From Algoriphagus iocasae (GTDB lineage Bacteria > Bacteroidota > Bacteroidia > Cytophagales > Cyclobacteriaceae): a stretch of 64,000 nt of DNA. The translations under genes and the position numbers were made by a program. The notes under the pieces are model-generated. The model saw only the letters and a program-made list of their open reading frames with translations. It was not told the origin of the DNA and did no database searches. This document shows, piece after piece, positions 1-9,085 of this stretch (the first letter of the stretch is position 1; every line of letters begins with the position of its first letter). The stretch lies in NCBI RefSeq assembly GCF_014206875.1, contig NZ_JACIJO010000003.1:412066-476065 (forward strand), written 5' to 3'.

Positions 1-1
1 C

Positions 2-736
2 ACCTACCAGATGGCATTTCAAAAATTACAACAGGCACAGGATGCGTATAACCGGTTAATGCCGATGCATGAAAATGGTACCCTGTCTGAAATAAAATGG
101 GTGGAGGTAGAAACAGGATTAAGTCAGGCAAAATCGGCTACAGCCATTGCAAAAAAAGGACTTGACGATACAAAACTATATGCTTTTACAGCGGGTGTGA
201 TAGGTAAAAAATCGATTCAGGAGGGAGAGAATGTATTTCCAAATATTACAGTTTTTGAATTATTCGACATCAGTAAAGTATATGTAAAAATTCCCGTACC
301 AGAAGATGAGATCAGTTCGTTCAAAAAGGGAGATCAGGCCATCATTACTGTTGGAGCTATCTCTAAAACAATCACCGGTATTGTAAGAGAAATTGGTGTT
401 TCGGCTGATATATTTTCACACTCCTATCCGGTAAGACTTGAAGTTGACAATTCTGATTTAGCCATTAAGCCGGGTATGGTTTGTACAGTCAACTTTGCAA
501 CCCAAAACAAGGCGACCGGTGTTCTTATCTCTAACAAAGCAATGCAGCAGGATTTACAAGGGACGCAGTTTGTATATGTGATAGAAAATAACACGGCTCA
601 AAAGCGAGCGGTGAAAACCATTGCTTTAATCGACCAAAAAATTCTGGTCAGCGGAAATTTGAAAGAAGGTGATAAAATCATTGTGGCAGGGCAAGACAAA
701 CTTCGCCAGGGCTCACAGGTAAACATTATAAAATAG
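2..736 (+). CDS. Efflux RND periplasmic adaptor (HlyD/MFP family), 5' partial
   Basis: Membrane-fusion protein that would bridge the inner-membrane RND pump encoded next to it and an outer-membrane TolC channel. The reading frame is open to the left edge of the window, so the N-terminus (signal or lipobox and first hairpin arm) is missing. What is visible is the end of the coiled-coil hairpin, the lipoyl-return strand and the beta-barrel and membrane-proximal domains, ending with a typical segment around 'GDKIIVAGQDKLRQGSQV'. It ends 4 bases before the pump gene, so the two are co-transcribed. Substrate cannot be told from the sequence. Family assignment is firm; the true start is outside the window. 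Confidence 0.9.
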   Translation, partial: TYQMAFQKLQQAQDAYNRLMPMHENGTLSEIKWVEVETGLSQAKSATAIAKKGLDDTKLYAFTAGVIGKKSIQEGENVFPNITVFELFDISKVYVKIPVPEDEISSFKKGDQAIITVGAISKTITGIVREIGVSADIFSHSYPVRLEVDNSDLAIKPGMVCTVNFATQNKATGVLISNKAMQQDLQGTQFVYVIENNTAQKRAVKTIALIDQKILVSGNLKEGDKIIVAGQDKLRQGSQVNIIK

Positions 737-740
737 CATC

Positions 741-3700
741 ATGACGACACATAAGTTTAATGTCATAGAATTGGCTATGAGGTATAAGCAAATAGCCATT
801 ACCATAACAAGTCTGTTGGTGTTGTTTGGTATATTTTCTCTTTGGGTAATGCCCCGAAATGAATTTCCTGAGTTCATCATTCGACAGGGATTGATCATCG
901 GTGTATTTCCGGGGGCTACTTCCGAACAGGTGGAAGACCAATTAGCCACCAAAGTGGAAAGTTTTCTTTACGGTTTTAAAGAAGTAAACCGGGAGAAAAC
1001 GTATTCCATATCCAGAGAAGGAATGTTGGTTGTGTTTGTGGAAGTAAACAACAACGTAAAAGACCCTGATGGCTTTTGGGATAAAATAAAATTCGGCCTC
1101 AGCGAATTAAAATTACAGTTGCCACCGCAGGTACTTGCGCTGATTGCCAACAATGATTTTGGCGATACAGCCGCTTTGCTACTTACCATACAATCAGAAA
1201 GCAAAACCTATAAAGAGCTGGAGAAAGAATTGAAAATTATCGAAACGGAATTGCGAAAAATAAAGGCCGTTTCTAAAGTAAAACACTACGGAATTCAACA
1301 GGAACAGATAGCCATTTATCTGGATAATGCTAAACTGGCTTATTACGGTGTGCGTCCTATTACGGTGCTTGCCGCCATGCAATTGGAGGGTGCTGTGTAT
1401 TACGGTGGCGAACTCAATAATTCAGAATTGATTACACCGATACATATTCCAGCAAATTTCAAATCGGAAGAAGACATTAAAAACCAAATCGTGTATGCCG
1501 ATCCTGCTGGTAACATCATCCGGATGAAAGATATTGCTACTGTAGTTAGAAAATATAAGGAACCTGACTCTTTCATAAAAAACAATGGGGCAAAAAGCTT
1601 GCTGGTGTCATTGGAAATGCAACCTGGCAACAACATTGTTGATTTTGGGAAACAGGTGGATCAATCCCTCGCTTCCATCCGGACTAAAATTTCTTCTGAT
1701 GTAAATCTGGATAAGATTGCTGATATGCCAACAGCCGTAGATCGTTCCATTATTCATTTCCTGAAAGAATTTTTCATTGCTATTATCGCTGTGATCATCG
1801 TTACGATGTTGTTATTGCCTTTACGGGTAGCTGCGGTTGCCGGCGTAACGATCCCCATTACCATTTTTATAACCGTAGGCATTTTATATTTATTAGGTGT
1901 TGAACTACACACCGTTTCGCTTGCAGGATTAATCGTTGTATTAGGCATGGTGGTGGATAATGCCATTGTTGTTATTGATAGTCATGTAGAAAAATTAGAT
2001 CATGGCGAAACGCCCTGGGATGCTGCCTGGAAAAGTGCGACAGAACTTTTTGTTCCGGTATTTTCTGCTACCCTTGCCATTATCGCTACCTATGTTCCTT
2101 TGGTATTTTTCTTATCTGGAATGACCGGTGATTTTGTTGGTTCTCTGCCTGTTACCATTGGTGTGGCCTTGTTTACGTCTATGCTGGTGGCCTACTTTCT
2201 GGTTCCTTACATGAGCTATGTATTTATCAAAAAAGGAGTCAGGAAAGGAGAAGCGGAAGAAGCAAAAGCCGATAAGAAGTCACTACTCGATTGGGTGCAA
2301 CAGTTTTATAATAGCACACTCGAAAGTGCCTTCAGAGGACCAAAGCTGACCATGCTGGTAGGCTTACTCTCCATTTTATTAGGCGGAGCAATCATGGCAC
2401 TGTTGCCACGACAGTTATTTCCAAAAGTGGAGAGGAATCAGTTTGCCGTAGAAATTTATCTACCGGAAGGATACACACTTGCCCAAACAGTTGCTGTTGC
2501 CGATAGTATGGAGGTATTGCTCATGAGTGATAGTCGGGTGGTTAATGTAGCCTCCTTCATGGGTACCAGCTCACCACGTTTCCACACTACCTACGCACCT
2601 AATTTCCCATCAAAAAATTATGCGCAGTTGGTAGTCAATACCATAACAGCCGACGATGCCGTGGCAATATTGGATGAATATGAAGCAAAACGCAATATTT
2701 TTCCAAATGCCTATGTGCGCATGAAACAATTGGATATGCTGAGCACAACCGCTCCGATTGAAGTACGGATTTCCGGTAACAACATTGATTCCATAAAAGC
2801 CATCGCTGAAAATGTAAAAAGTATAATGCAACAAAACGATGCTGTTATATGGGCGCGTACGGATTATCTTAATAAAAGGCAGGGTGTGCGTGTAGATGTG
2901 AATGATGAACTCGCCAACCGGTTAGGGTTGACCCGAGGACTAATCGCCTCTTCAATAGCATCTGGTTTCTCTGGGATACCTATAGGTACAGTTTGGGAAG
3001 GAGATTATCCGGTAGATGTGAAGGTCATTAATCCAATCGATAAAAGAGATGGTTTTGATGATATCGAAAATCAAAATGTAACATCCCTGTTTTTGAGTGC
3101 CACAGTTCCTGTGCGACAGGTAACTACCATAACCACCGACTGGAGCGAAGGGCAAATTATCCGCAGGAACGGTGTACGAACTATTACGGTGCGAGCGGAT
3201 GTAAAAAGAGGGGTGCTACCTTATAAAATATTAGCTGAACTAAAGCCGGAACTCAAAAAAATAAAAACAGGTTCCGATGTTCAACTCACGTATGGCGGTG
3301 AGGAGGAAAGTGAATTGGAAAATTATACACCGCTGAGCAAAGCCATGCTGGCAGGCGTAATGTTGATTTATTTTATTTTGCTTTTCCAGTTTAAGCGATC
3401 GAGATTAGTCTTTTTAGTGATGCTGACCATGCCTTTAAGTTTTCTGGGTGCGGCTATGGGTTTAGTACTTACCGGTTATCCTTTTGGGCTTACCTCCTTC
3501 CTCGGAATAATGAGCCTTATGGGTATCGTCGTGCGCAATGGCATTATCCTGATTGATTATGCTGAAGAGCTCCGCAACAAGAACGGAATGTTATTGGCGG
3601 AAGCAGCGGTGGCTGCCGGTAAGCGTAGAATGCGCCCCATATTTCTCACTTCTTTTGCGGCTGCCGTTGGCGTGGTGCCGATGATTGTAAGTGGCTCATC

Positions 3701-3815
3701 TCTTTGGGGGCCTTTAGGTGCTGTAGTTTGCTTTGGACTGCTGATATCCATGATACTTACCTTGTATGTGCTGCCTGTGATGTATCATCAATCACTTAAG
3801 AAATCAATTGCTTAA
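741..3815 (+). CDS. RND efflux permease (AcrB/MexB-like, HAE1 type)
   Basis: Proton-driven inner-membrane efflux pump of 1024 residues, the usual length for the family. It has the duplicated RND plan: a first transmembrane helix near residues 15-35, a large periplasmic porter loop, a six-helix block at about 335-500, a second helix near 535-555, a second porter loop and the last helices at about 850-1020. 'GMVVDNAIVVID' in the fourth-helix region carries the acidic residues of the proton relay. It lies between the adaptor and a TolC protein with 4- and 11-base gaps, giving a complete tripartite operon. It lacks the extra acidic helix-4 pattern of metal pumps, so organic substrates are more likely, but the substrate is unknown. 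Confidence 0.93.
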   Translation: MTTHKFNVIELAMRYKQIAITITSLLVLFGIFSLWVMPRNEFPEFIIRQGLIIGVFPGATSEQVEDQLATKVESFLYGFKEVNREKTYSISREGMLVVFVEVNNNVKDPDGFWDKIKFGLSELKLQLPPQVLALIANNDFGDTAALLLTIQSESKTYKELEKELKIIETELRKIKAVSKVKHYGIQQEQIAIYLDNAKLAYYGVRPITVLAAMQLEGAVYYGGELNNSELITPIHIPANFKSEEDIKNQIVYADPAGNIIRMKDIATVVRKYKEPDSFIKNNGAKSLLVSLEMQPGNNIVDFGKQVDQSLASIRTKISSDVNLDKIADMPTAVDRSIIHFLKEFFIAIIAVIIVTMLLLPLRVAAVAGVTIPITIFITVGILYLLGVELHTVSLAGLIVVLGMVVDNAIVVIDSHVEKLDHGETPWDAAWKSATELFVPVFSATLAIIATYVPLVFFLSGMTGDFVGSLPVTIGVALFTSMLVAYFLVPYMSYVFIKKGVRKGEAEEAKADKKSLLDWVQQFYNSTLESAFRGPKLTMLVGLLSILLGGAIMALLPRQLFPKVERNQFAVEIYLPEGYTLAQTVAVADSMEVLLMSDSRVVNVASFMGTSSPRFHTTYAPNFPSKNYAQLVVNTITADDAVAILDEYEAKRNIFPNAYVRMKQLDMLSTTAPIEVRISGNNIDSIKAIAENVKSIMQQNDAVIWARTDYLNKRQGVRVDVNDELANRLGLTRGLIASSIASGFSGIPIGTVWEGDYPVDVKVINPIDKRDGFDDIENQNVTSLFLSATVPVRQVTTITTDWSEGQIIRRNGVRTITVRADVKRGVLPYKILAELKPELKKIKTGSDVQLTYGGEEESELENYTPLSKAMLAGVMLIYFILLFQFKRSRLVFLVMLTMPLSFLGAAMGLVLTGYPFGLTSFLGIMSLMGIVVRNGIILIDYAEELRNKNGMLLAEAAVAAGKRRMRPIFLTSFAAAVGVVPMIVSGSSLWGPLGAVVCFGLLISMILTLYVLPVMYHQSLKKSIA

Positions 3816-3826
3816 AATTCTTTAGA

Positions 3827-5197
3827 ATGAAAAAGATAATTATCATAGCTGCCACTTTATTTCTCATAACAGAAGGATACAGCCAGACAACGCTGAGCCT
3901 ACAAGAAAGTAAAGACTTGGCGATTAAAAATAATGTACACATTAAAAACAGTGCATTGGAAATGGAGATGGCTCAGGAGGTAAAGAAAAATGCTTTTACC
4001 AACTACTTTCCTAAAGTAAGTGCAACAGCATTTGCTATGCGTGCGATGAACCCCATCATTAAATTCAATATGCCGGGAGGAAATTTGCCGGTATATGACG
4101 GCAATCCGGCTAACCTCGCAACGGCAACAGAGTTTGCTTATTTTCCAGGTTTAAACCTCCAGCTTTTAGATAGAGCAACGGTTGGATTACTCAATATAAC
4201 CCAACCCATTTTTGTTGGTGGAAAAATCAGCAACGGAAATAAACTCGCCCAATTGGGAGTTGACGTAAAAGAGAAGCAACAACAATTAAGTTTAAATGAA
4301 ACGCTATTAAAAACAGAACAACAATACTGGCAGATTGTAGTGCTTCAGGAAAAAGAAAAGACCATCGCACAATATGAAGCGTTGTTAAACGATGTAAGCA
4401 AGCAAGTAAAGGATGCCTTCAAATCAGGGTTAATTATTAAAAACGATGCGTTGAAAGTACAGATAAAGCAAAGTGAACTTAGAACCAATAAAAGCAAACT
4501 GCAAAGCGGCAAGCAGTTAGCGATTAGGCAGTTCTGTCAAACCATCGGTATAGTGTATGACTCAGCGCTGGTATTGCAGGAAGATTTGCAAAACATACAA
4601 TTGCCAAACACTTATTACACCGATATCGAAGCTGCATTACCAAACCGGGCAGAATATCAGTTGTTGCAGCAATCGGTAAAAGCAGAGCAGTTACAAACTA
4701 AAATGAAAAGGGGCGATTATATGCCTCAGTTAGCTGTAGGTGCTGCTGGTTATTCCTTCAACAGCTATTACGAAGGAACTAATACTACTACCAATGGTTT
4801 GGTTTATGGCACAGTGTCTATACCCATTTCCGATTGGTGGGGAGGCTCGCACGCCATCAAGGAACATAAAATCAAGGAACAAATTGCCGAGAACACTTTC
4901 AATGATACCAAAGGTTTATTAAAGCTTCAGATGGAAAAAGCCTGGACTGATGTAAACGAATCTTATCGTCAAATTATAATGATGGAAGAAACTGTAAAGC
5001 AAACCGATGAGAATCTGAAAGTAATGCAGACCAGTTATAACAGTGGTGTTGTCACCCTTTCGGACTTACTGGAAGCACAAGCACTGCAAACAGAAACTGC
5101 TGATAAATTGATTGAAGCCAAAACTCAATATCAACTGGCAATATCAACCTATTTACAAGTTACCGGTACCAGTAGAGAGGTTAAGAACATGCGTTAA
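3827..5197 (+). CDS. TolC-family outer-membrane efflux protein
   Basis: Outer-membrane channel component of the tripartite pump, 456 residues. An N-terminal signal peptide ends near 'TEGYSQ'. After it come two tandem repeats, each with long alpha-helices and beta segments, as in TolC. The second repeat includes the typical 'SYNSGVVTLSDLLEAQALQ' stretch around residues 404-422. The gene starts 11 bases after the pump stop codon and is the last gene of this operon; an 86-base gap separates it from the patatin gene. It is distinct from the TolC domain fused to CusA later in the window. Confidence 0.92.
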   Translation: MKKIIIIAATLFLITEGYSQTTLSLQESKDLAIKNNVHIKNSALEMEMAQEVKKNAFTNYFPKVSATAFAMRAMNPIIKFNMPGGNLPVYDGNPANLATATEFAYFPGLNLQLLDRATVGLLNITQPIFVGGKISNGNKLAQLGVDVKEKQQQLSLNETLLKTEQQYWQIVVLQEKEKTIAQYEALLNDVSKQVKDAFKSGLIIKNDALKVQIKQSELRTNKSKLQSGKQLAIRQFCQTIGIVYDSALVLQEDLQNIQLPNTYYTDIEAALPNRAEYQLLQQSVKAEQLQTKMKRGDYMPQLAVGAAGYSFNSYYEGTNTTTNGLVYGTVSIPISDWWGGSHAIKEHKIKEQIAENTFNDTKGLLKLQMEKAWTDVNESYRQIIMMEETVKQTDENLKVMQTSYNSGVVTLSDLLEAQALQTETADKLIEAKTQYQLAISTYLQVTGTSREVKNMR

Positions 5198-5283
5198 AGC
5201 AATGCTATTTGTACTCAAAAGTAGAAATGGCTAACCATCTGGATTAAATGATAGAATAGAAATTAATGAATGAATTTTAAAAG

Positions 5284-6150
5284 ATGAAAAGGAAAGTATC
5301 ATTAGTATTATCAAGTGGCGGCTCAAGAGGGCTGGCTCATATTGGTGCTATTAATGAATTGGAGAAACAAGGGTTTGAAATATCCTCTATTTCGGGATCT
5401 TCTATAGGCGCTGTTATTGGCGGACTCCACGCGATGGGTAAATTACCCGAATACACCGATTGGGTAAAAACAATAAACCGACAGGTAATCTGGGGACTTT
5501 TGGATTTTGCTTTGTCAACCTCCGGGTTACTGAAAGGGGATAAAGTATTTGACAAAATGAAAACAATTATCCCCGACATGAACATTGAGGAGATGCGTAT
5601 TCCTTTTGCGGCTGTAGCTACTGATCTGCTGAACGAACGCGAAATGATTTTTAAATCGGGTAGTTTTTATGAGGCCATTCGGGCATCGGTAGCAATTCCA
5701 ACCGTTTTTATACCGGTTATGTATAAGAACTTATTGCTGGTAGACGGGGGGGTGTTAAATCCGGTTCCCATTGAGTATGTAGAACGTAAACAGGATTACA
5801 TTCTTGTTGTGGTAAATCTATACGGAGATAAAAAAAATGAATTAAACAAAAATGTTTTGCCAAATAACAATTCGAACGATAACCAGCTTAATGGCCTCAT
5901 GAAAAATATGGCCAAACTGGTTTCATCAGGAGATAAAGGAAGTTTAGGTTATTATTCTATGTTAACCACAACCACTGCTGCTATGATACATAAAATTGCC
6001 AGGCAGCATATTGAAAGGTACAAACCGGATATCTTAATCAATATCCCTAATGATTCGGCCAATACCTTCGACTTTCATAAAGCAGATGAACTGATAAAAA
6101 TAGGGGAAATGGTTGCCAGTGAACAAATAACAAAGTATAGAATATTATAA
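5284..6150 (+). CDS. Patatin-like phospholipase (RssA-type)
   Basis: Predicted cytoplasmic serine acyl hydrolase of 288 residues. The patatin catalytic features are all visible: the oxyanion-hole motif 'GGSRG' at residues 12-16, the nucleophile elbow GSSIG with Ser40, and the catalytic aspartate in 'VDGG' at Asp154. The length is typical of bacterial RssA/YchK-like proteins. No signal peptide is seen. The next gene starts 10 bases later and encodes a small carrier-protein-like product, suggesting a lipid-related operon that is then cut by the insertion sequence. The substrate is unknown. Confidence 0.9.
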   Translation: MKRKVSLVLSSGGSRGLAHIGAINELEKQGFEISSISGSSIGAVIGGLHAMGKLPEYTDWVKTINRQVIWGLLDFALSTSGLLKGDKVFDKMKTIIPDMNIEEMRIPFAAVATDLLNEREMIFKSGSFYEAIRASVAIPTVFIPVMYKNLLLVDGGVLNPVPIEYVERKQDYILVVVNLYGDKKNELNKNVLPNNNSNDNQLNGLMKNMAKLVSSGDKGSLGYYSMLTTTTAAMIHKIARQHIERYKPDILINIPNDSANTFDFHKADELIKIGEMVASEQITKYRIL

Positions 6151-6160
6151 TTATTAAGAG

Positions 6161-6391
6161 ATGGGAAGCTATTCTAAACTCCGTAAAATTATTCATGTTT
6201 TTCATCTCTATGGGATCAATTTATTGGGAAAAAGAAAATATGACAACTTCTATCAAGATCTAAAAATGGATAAGGTTTTTGTATTAGGGCTAATCTTCGA
6301 GTTGGAACTTGTTACCAAAAATCAACTTAATGATGAAGATGCGTATTCAGCCCAGGTTCCAGCTTATATTATAGAAAAATTGATTAAATAA
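6161..6391 (+). CDS. Small protein resembling an acyl carrier protein without the carrier serine
   Basis: A 76-residue protein in the same operon as the patatin gene. Its second half has the helix pattern of acyl carrier proteins: a helix after 'DLKMDK', a 'FELEL' stretch like the recognition helix, then 'NDEDAYSAQVPAYIIEKLIK' like the acidic loop and last helix. The DSL serine that carries phosphopantetheine is not present (MDK at that place), so if the resemblance is real it cannot be loaded in the usual way. The resemblance is by eye and weak. It could be an unrelated small protein. Confidence 0.5.
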   Translation: MGSYSKLRKIIHVFHLYGINLLGKRKYDNFYQDLKMDKVFVLGLIFELELVTKNQLNDEDAYSAQVPAYIIEKLIK

Positions 6392-6406
6392 TTAAAACAC
6401 ATTGAC

Positions 6407-6470
6407 ATGAGTGCACAAAAGAAATACAAAATGTATGAAAATCCGATAATGGAATTTCTATCGATCGAGT
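6407..6470 (+). pseudogene. 5' end of a gene truncated by the IS256-family element
   Basis: An ATG 15 bases after the previous stop opens a frame of 21 codons beginning MSAQKKYKMYENPIMEF, which then runs into the left inverted repeat of the insertion sequence. It continues as meaningless frame inside the element. No continuation of this frame is recognisable after the right end of the element at 7801. This is read as the start of the third gene of the patatin operon, cut off by the insertion or a later deletion. Its product is not recognised. Confidence 0.5.
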
Positions 6471-6490
6471 GTGTAATCTTAACTCTGTCT
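6471..6490 (+). repeat. Left terminal inverted repeat of the IS256-family element
   Basis: Matches the reverse complement of 7781-7800 at 14 of 20 positions, with the 9-base block aactctgtc identical. It lies 28 bases upstream of the transposase start. Confidence 0.8.
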
Positions 6491-6518
6491 AAAGCTTTGA
6501 ATTTTAAGATAGAGCAGT

Positions 6519-7733
6519 ATGAAAGAACAAGAATCAGCATTCAAGAAAAAAGTATTAAAACAGTTTTTATCAGGTGACAACCTGTTCCGAAAGGACGGAG
6601 CCTTAGCGCCGATACTCAAAGAGTTTTTGGAAGAGGCGCTCCACGCAGAGATGGAAGAGCATCTTCGGGATGAAGAAAATGGTTGGTCATCGGGCAACAA
6701 GCGAAACGGCACGGGCAACAAGATTGTCAAGAGTAACCTGGGAGAAGTAACGATCGAGACCCCACAGGACCGAAAAAGTGGCTTTGAGCCTAAAATAGTG
6801 AAAAAAAGGCAGCGCATATTAGCCGACAGTCTGGAAGACCAGATCCGCCCTGTATGGCATGGGAGGCAGTATGTGGGATATATCAGCCCATATCCGGGAG
6901 ATGTATATACAGAGGTCTCCACCGAAGTGATCAGCGGGATTACAGACCGGGTGGTCCCAAAGGTGAAAGAATGGCAGAGCCGTCCTTTAGAGGATGTATA
7001 TTGTATCGTATGGCTTGATGCGATGCACTTCAAGGTGCGGGAAGATGGTAAGGTGAGGCATAAGGCCCTGTACAATGTTTTGGGTATCAACAAATAAGGG
7101 AAGAAAGAGCTGTTGGGCATGTTTCTTTCTGAAAGTGAGGGGGCCAACTTCTGGCTCCAGGTCCTAAGTGACCTGCAGCACCGTGGGGTAAAGGATATCC
7201 TGATCGCCTGTACAGATAACCTGACGGGATTCCCTGAAGCAATCCATTCTATTTTCCCTAAGGCTGAGGTACAGCTCTGTATCGTCCACCAGATCCGCAA
7301 CAGCCTGAAGTATGTAGCTAGTAAGGAGCAGAAGGAGCTTGCCGCTGACCTGAAACTTATCTATGGGGCAGATACCAAAGACGGGGCAGAGTCTGCCCTG
7401 TTGGACCTGGAAGAAAAGTGGGGGAAGAAATACCCTGTGGTGGTCCGTTCATGGAACAGCAACTGGGAACGTCTTAGTGCCTATTTTGCCTATACCAAAC
7501 CCAACAGAAAGATCATTTATACCACCAACGCGGTTGAAGGCTATCACCGGCAGGTTAGGAAAGTCACCAAAATAAAAGGGGCTTTCACAAGTGATATGGC
7601 ACTGCTGAAACTGGTGTATCTTGCTGCAAAGAGGATCGAACGGAAATGGACGGCCCCTATCCATAACTGGGGGTTGACAGTCCAACAGTTTGCCATTAGA
7701 TTTGAGGGGAGGTTAGTTTTGGACGCGGAATAA
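6519..7733 (+). pseudogene. IS256-family transposase broken by an in-frame TAA
   Basis: DDE transposase of the IS256/MULE type, 404 codons including one internal stop. The first part ends 'VLGINK' at the TAA at 7095-7097. The same frame then continues with GKKELLG and MGMFLSESEGANFW, so one sense codon has been changed to stop and there is no frameshift. The three acidic regions are present: 'WLDAMHFK', 'ACTDNLTGF' and 'TNAVEGYHRQVRK'. The N-terminal half alone lacks the second Asp and the Glu. The copy should be inactive unless the stop is read through or an intact transposase acts in trans. Confidence 0.88.
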
Positions 7734-7746
7734 AATAATTATTTAG

Positions 7747-7780
7747 TTCCCTTCTCTTGGGTTACCCCAAGAGAAGGGAA
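7747..7780. repeat. Perfect 15-bp hairpin just inside the right IS end
   Basis: Arms 7747-7761 and 7766-7780 are perfectly complementary with a 4-base loop (ttac). The hairpin sits between the transposase stop and the right inverted repeat. It has no T-run, so it is a poor intrinsic terminator as drawn. It may block read-through or be part of the transposition end. Confidence 0.7.
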
Positions 7781-7800
7781 GGACAGAGTTCGGCTAACAC
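7781..7800 (-). repeat. Right terminal inverted repeat of the IS256-family element
   Basis: Reverse complement begins gtgttagccgaactctgtcc and pairs with the left end at 6471-6490. The sequence after it does not repeat the left flank. Confidence 0.8.
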
Positions 7801-7942
7801 TCCCCTCCCACATTGTATAAACGTAATTAGGGCTGAAGTGCTTGATTAGCCTTTTTCTACAAATTAATTTTTTACATGTGCGTGTCTTTGTTCAAAAAAC
7901 CGTATTAAAATCAAGCAAAACGTAAAGTCTTTCATAAGAAAC

Positions 7943-7966
7943 AAAGCCATCCTTTCAGGTGGCTTT
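7943..7966 (-). terminator. Hairpin downstream of the partition operon
   Basis: Arms aaagcca and tggcttt (7943-7949 and 7960-7966) can be extended by two inner pairs. Read on the minus strand it lies 28 bases after the stop of the ribbon-helix-helix gene and is followed by a short T-rich stretch, which suits a transcription end for the parA operon. The rest of 7801-7993 shows no gene. Confidence 0.5.
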
Positions 7967-7993
7967 AATTGTGCAAAAAGGAGTAACCTTTTC

Positions 7994-8263
7994 CTAAATC
8001 CCATAATGCTTAGCAACCGCCGTCAGAATCATATCTCTCATTGAAGCCTTGGTTTCCCTACCTATCTCATATTTTAACTTATCGAACATATCAGTTGGAA
8101 TCCGGAGTGAGTAGATTTTCACATCTTCTGTGTCAAACTCTTTGCTTGATGATTTTTCTTTTTGTTGTATCTCAGATTCAGGGTTGATCAGCATTCCGAG
8201 ACCTCTTTGTTTTGCGCCAAGGTTTTTGTTTCCCTTGCTAGGATCGTTCAGTTTCTTCGCCAT
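7994..8263 (-). CDS. Ribbon-helix-helix partition partner of ParA
   Basis: An 89-residue protein directly downstream of parA with a 7-base gap. The N-terminal half is charged and probably disordered. The last 42 residues ('VKIYSLRIPTDMFDKLK' then a helix pair ending at 'KHYGI') follow the beta-strand/helix/helix pattern of RHH DNA-binding proteins. In plasmids, a small RHH protein encoded next to a ParA ATPase usually binds the centromere and activates the ATPase, often also repressing the operon. That role is inferred from the pairing. The AT-rich palindromes upstream of parA are candidate binding sites. Confidence 0.75.
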   Translation of the reverse strand: MAKKLNDPSKGNKNLGAKQRGLGMLINPESEIQQKEKSSSKEFDTEDVKIYSLRIPTDMFDKLKYEIGRETKASMRDMILTAVAKHYGI

Positions 8264-8270
8264 ATTTTTA

Positions 8271-9017
8271 TCAGTTTAACTTGCTTAAAATTTCATCGAC
8301 CAGCAGTTCATAATCCTTAGCTCCGTTCGAGTCTGGTGCATAGTCAAATATGCTTTGTCCCTGCAGCTGTGCTTCGGCCAATGCTACGTTGATTCGGATT
8401 TTGGTGTCGAACACTTTATCCTGGAGATCCTCGGTGAGTTTCTCCACAATGGTTTTGGTCAGGATTCGGTTTGGGTTGATTTGGGTAATAAACACTCCAC
8501 CGATTTCCAATTTATCGTTTAGGTTGTCCCGGACTTCTTTCACTATGCCCAAAAGCCGGTCCACTCCTTTGTAAGCAAAGTACTCTCCTTGTAATGGTAG
8601 CAAAATGGTGTCACTCGCTACCATGGCATTGACGGTCAATAACCCAACCGAAGGAGGGCAGTCAATGATGATGTAGTCGTATTCTGAGCGGATAGGCTTT
8701 AGGAGTTTATGGAGGATTTGCTCTCTTCCAATTTTGGATACAATCTCCATTTCAGCTCCCAACAGATCGATGGAGGAGGGAACCAAGTCCAGGTTTTCGG
8801 AGACATTAAGGATCGGTAACTTTTTATTCTCCCGAATGGAATCATAAACAGATAATTCAGGATCACCTTTTCCCAGTCCCTCAGTCAGGTTTGCTTGGGA
8901 ATCGATATCCAACAACAAAACTTTGAAACCTTTTTTGGCAAGCCCAGCACCGATGTTTATGGAGGAGGTGGTTTTACCAGTTCCTCCCTTGTGATTCATG
9001 ATGGAGATTGTTTTCAT
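8271..9017 (-). CDS. parA: ParA-family partition ATPase
   Basis: A 248-residue deviant Walker ATPase that would position and segregate the replicon. It opens with 'MNHKGGTGKTTSSINIG' (Walker A, KGGTGKTT, about residues 10-17), then 'LLLDIDSQANLTEGLG' (switch I region) and 'DYIIIDCPPSVG' (Walker B). It has no N-terminal HTH extension, so it is a short type Ib- or Soj-like ParA that relies on a partner for DNA binding. The partner is the adjacent RHH gene. A 24-bp AT-rich sequence that recurs at 63.4 kb lies 43-66 bases before the start codon. Confidence 0.93.
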   Translation of the reverse strand: MKTISIMNHKGGTGKTTSSINIGAGLAKKGFKVLLLDIDSQANLTEGLGKGDPELSVYDSIRENKKLPILNVSENLDLVPSSIDLLGAEMEIVSKIGREQILHKLLKPIRSEYDYIIIDCPPSVGLLTVNAMVASDTILLPLQGEYFAYKGVDRLLGIVKEVRDNLNDKLEIGGVFITQINPNRILTKTIVEKLTEDLQDKVFDTKIRINVALAEAQLQGQSIFDYAPDSNGAKDYELLVDEILSKLN

Positions 9018-9059
9018 GGCTCTTTGGTTTTAACTAAAGATATGAAAACATTTTTCCAT

Positions 9060-9083
9060 AAAAAAGTATTTATATAAATATGT
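9060..9083. promoter_or_regulatory. 24-bp AT-rich repeat, copy A, in the parA promoter region
   Basis: Contains the perfect 14-bp palindrome tatttatataaata (9067-9080). All 24 bases recur exactly at 63452-63475. Here it lies between the parA start (9017) and the stop of the XRE gene (9086), where an operator or a centromere site for the partition proteins would be expected. Confidence 0.6.
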
Positions 9084-9085
9084 AT

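Larger units (their letters stand above)
6471..7800 (+). mobile_element. IS256-family insertion sequence, 1330 bp, no target-site duplication
   Basis: The element is bounded by 20-bp imperfect inverted repeats, with 'gtgt' and 'aactctgtc' conserved in both ends, and carries one transposase reading frame, as expected for IS256. IS256 elements normally leave 8-9 bp direct repeats. The bases before 6471 (gatcgagt) and after 7800 (tcccctcc) do not match. The element therefore either lost one flank by deletion or recombined with another copy. It separates the efflux and lipid genes from the plasmid-like backbone. Confidence 0.85.

Noticed and set aside
6479-7300. 273-codon antisense frame inside the insertion sequence
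   Set aside because: It is the reverse of the transposase gene and has low-complexity Ser-rich composition; the DDE transposase on the other strand explains the region.
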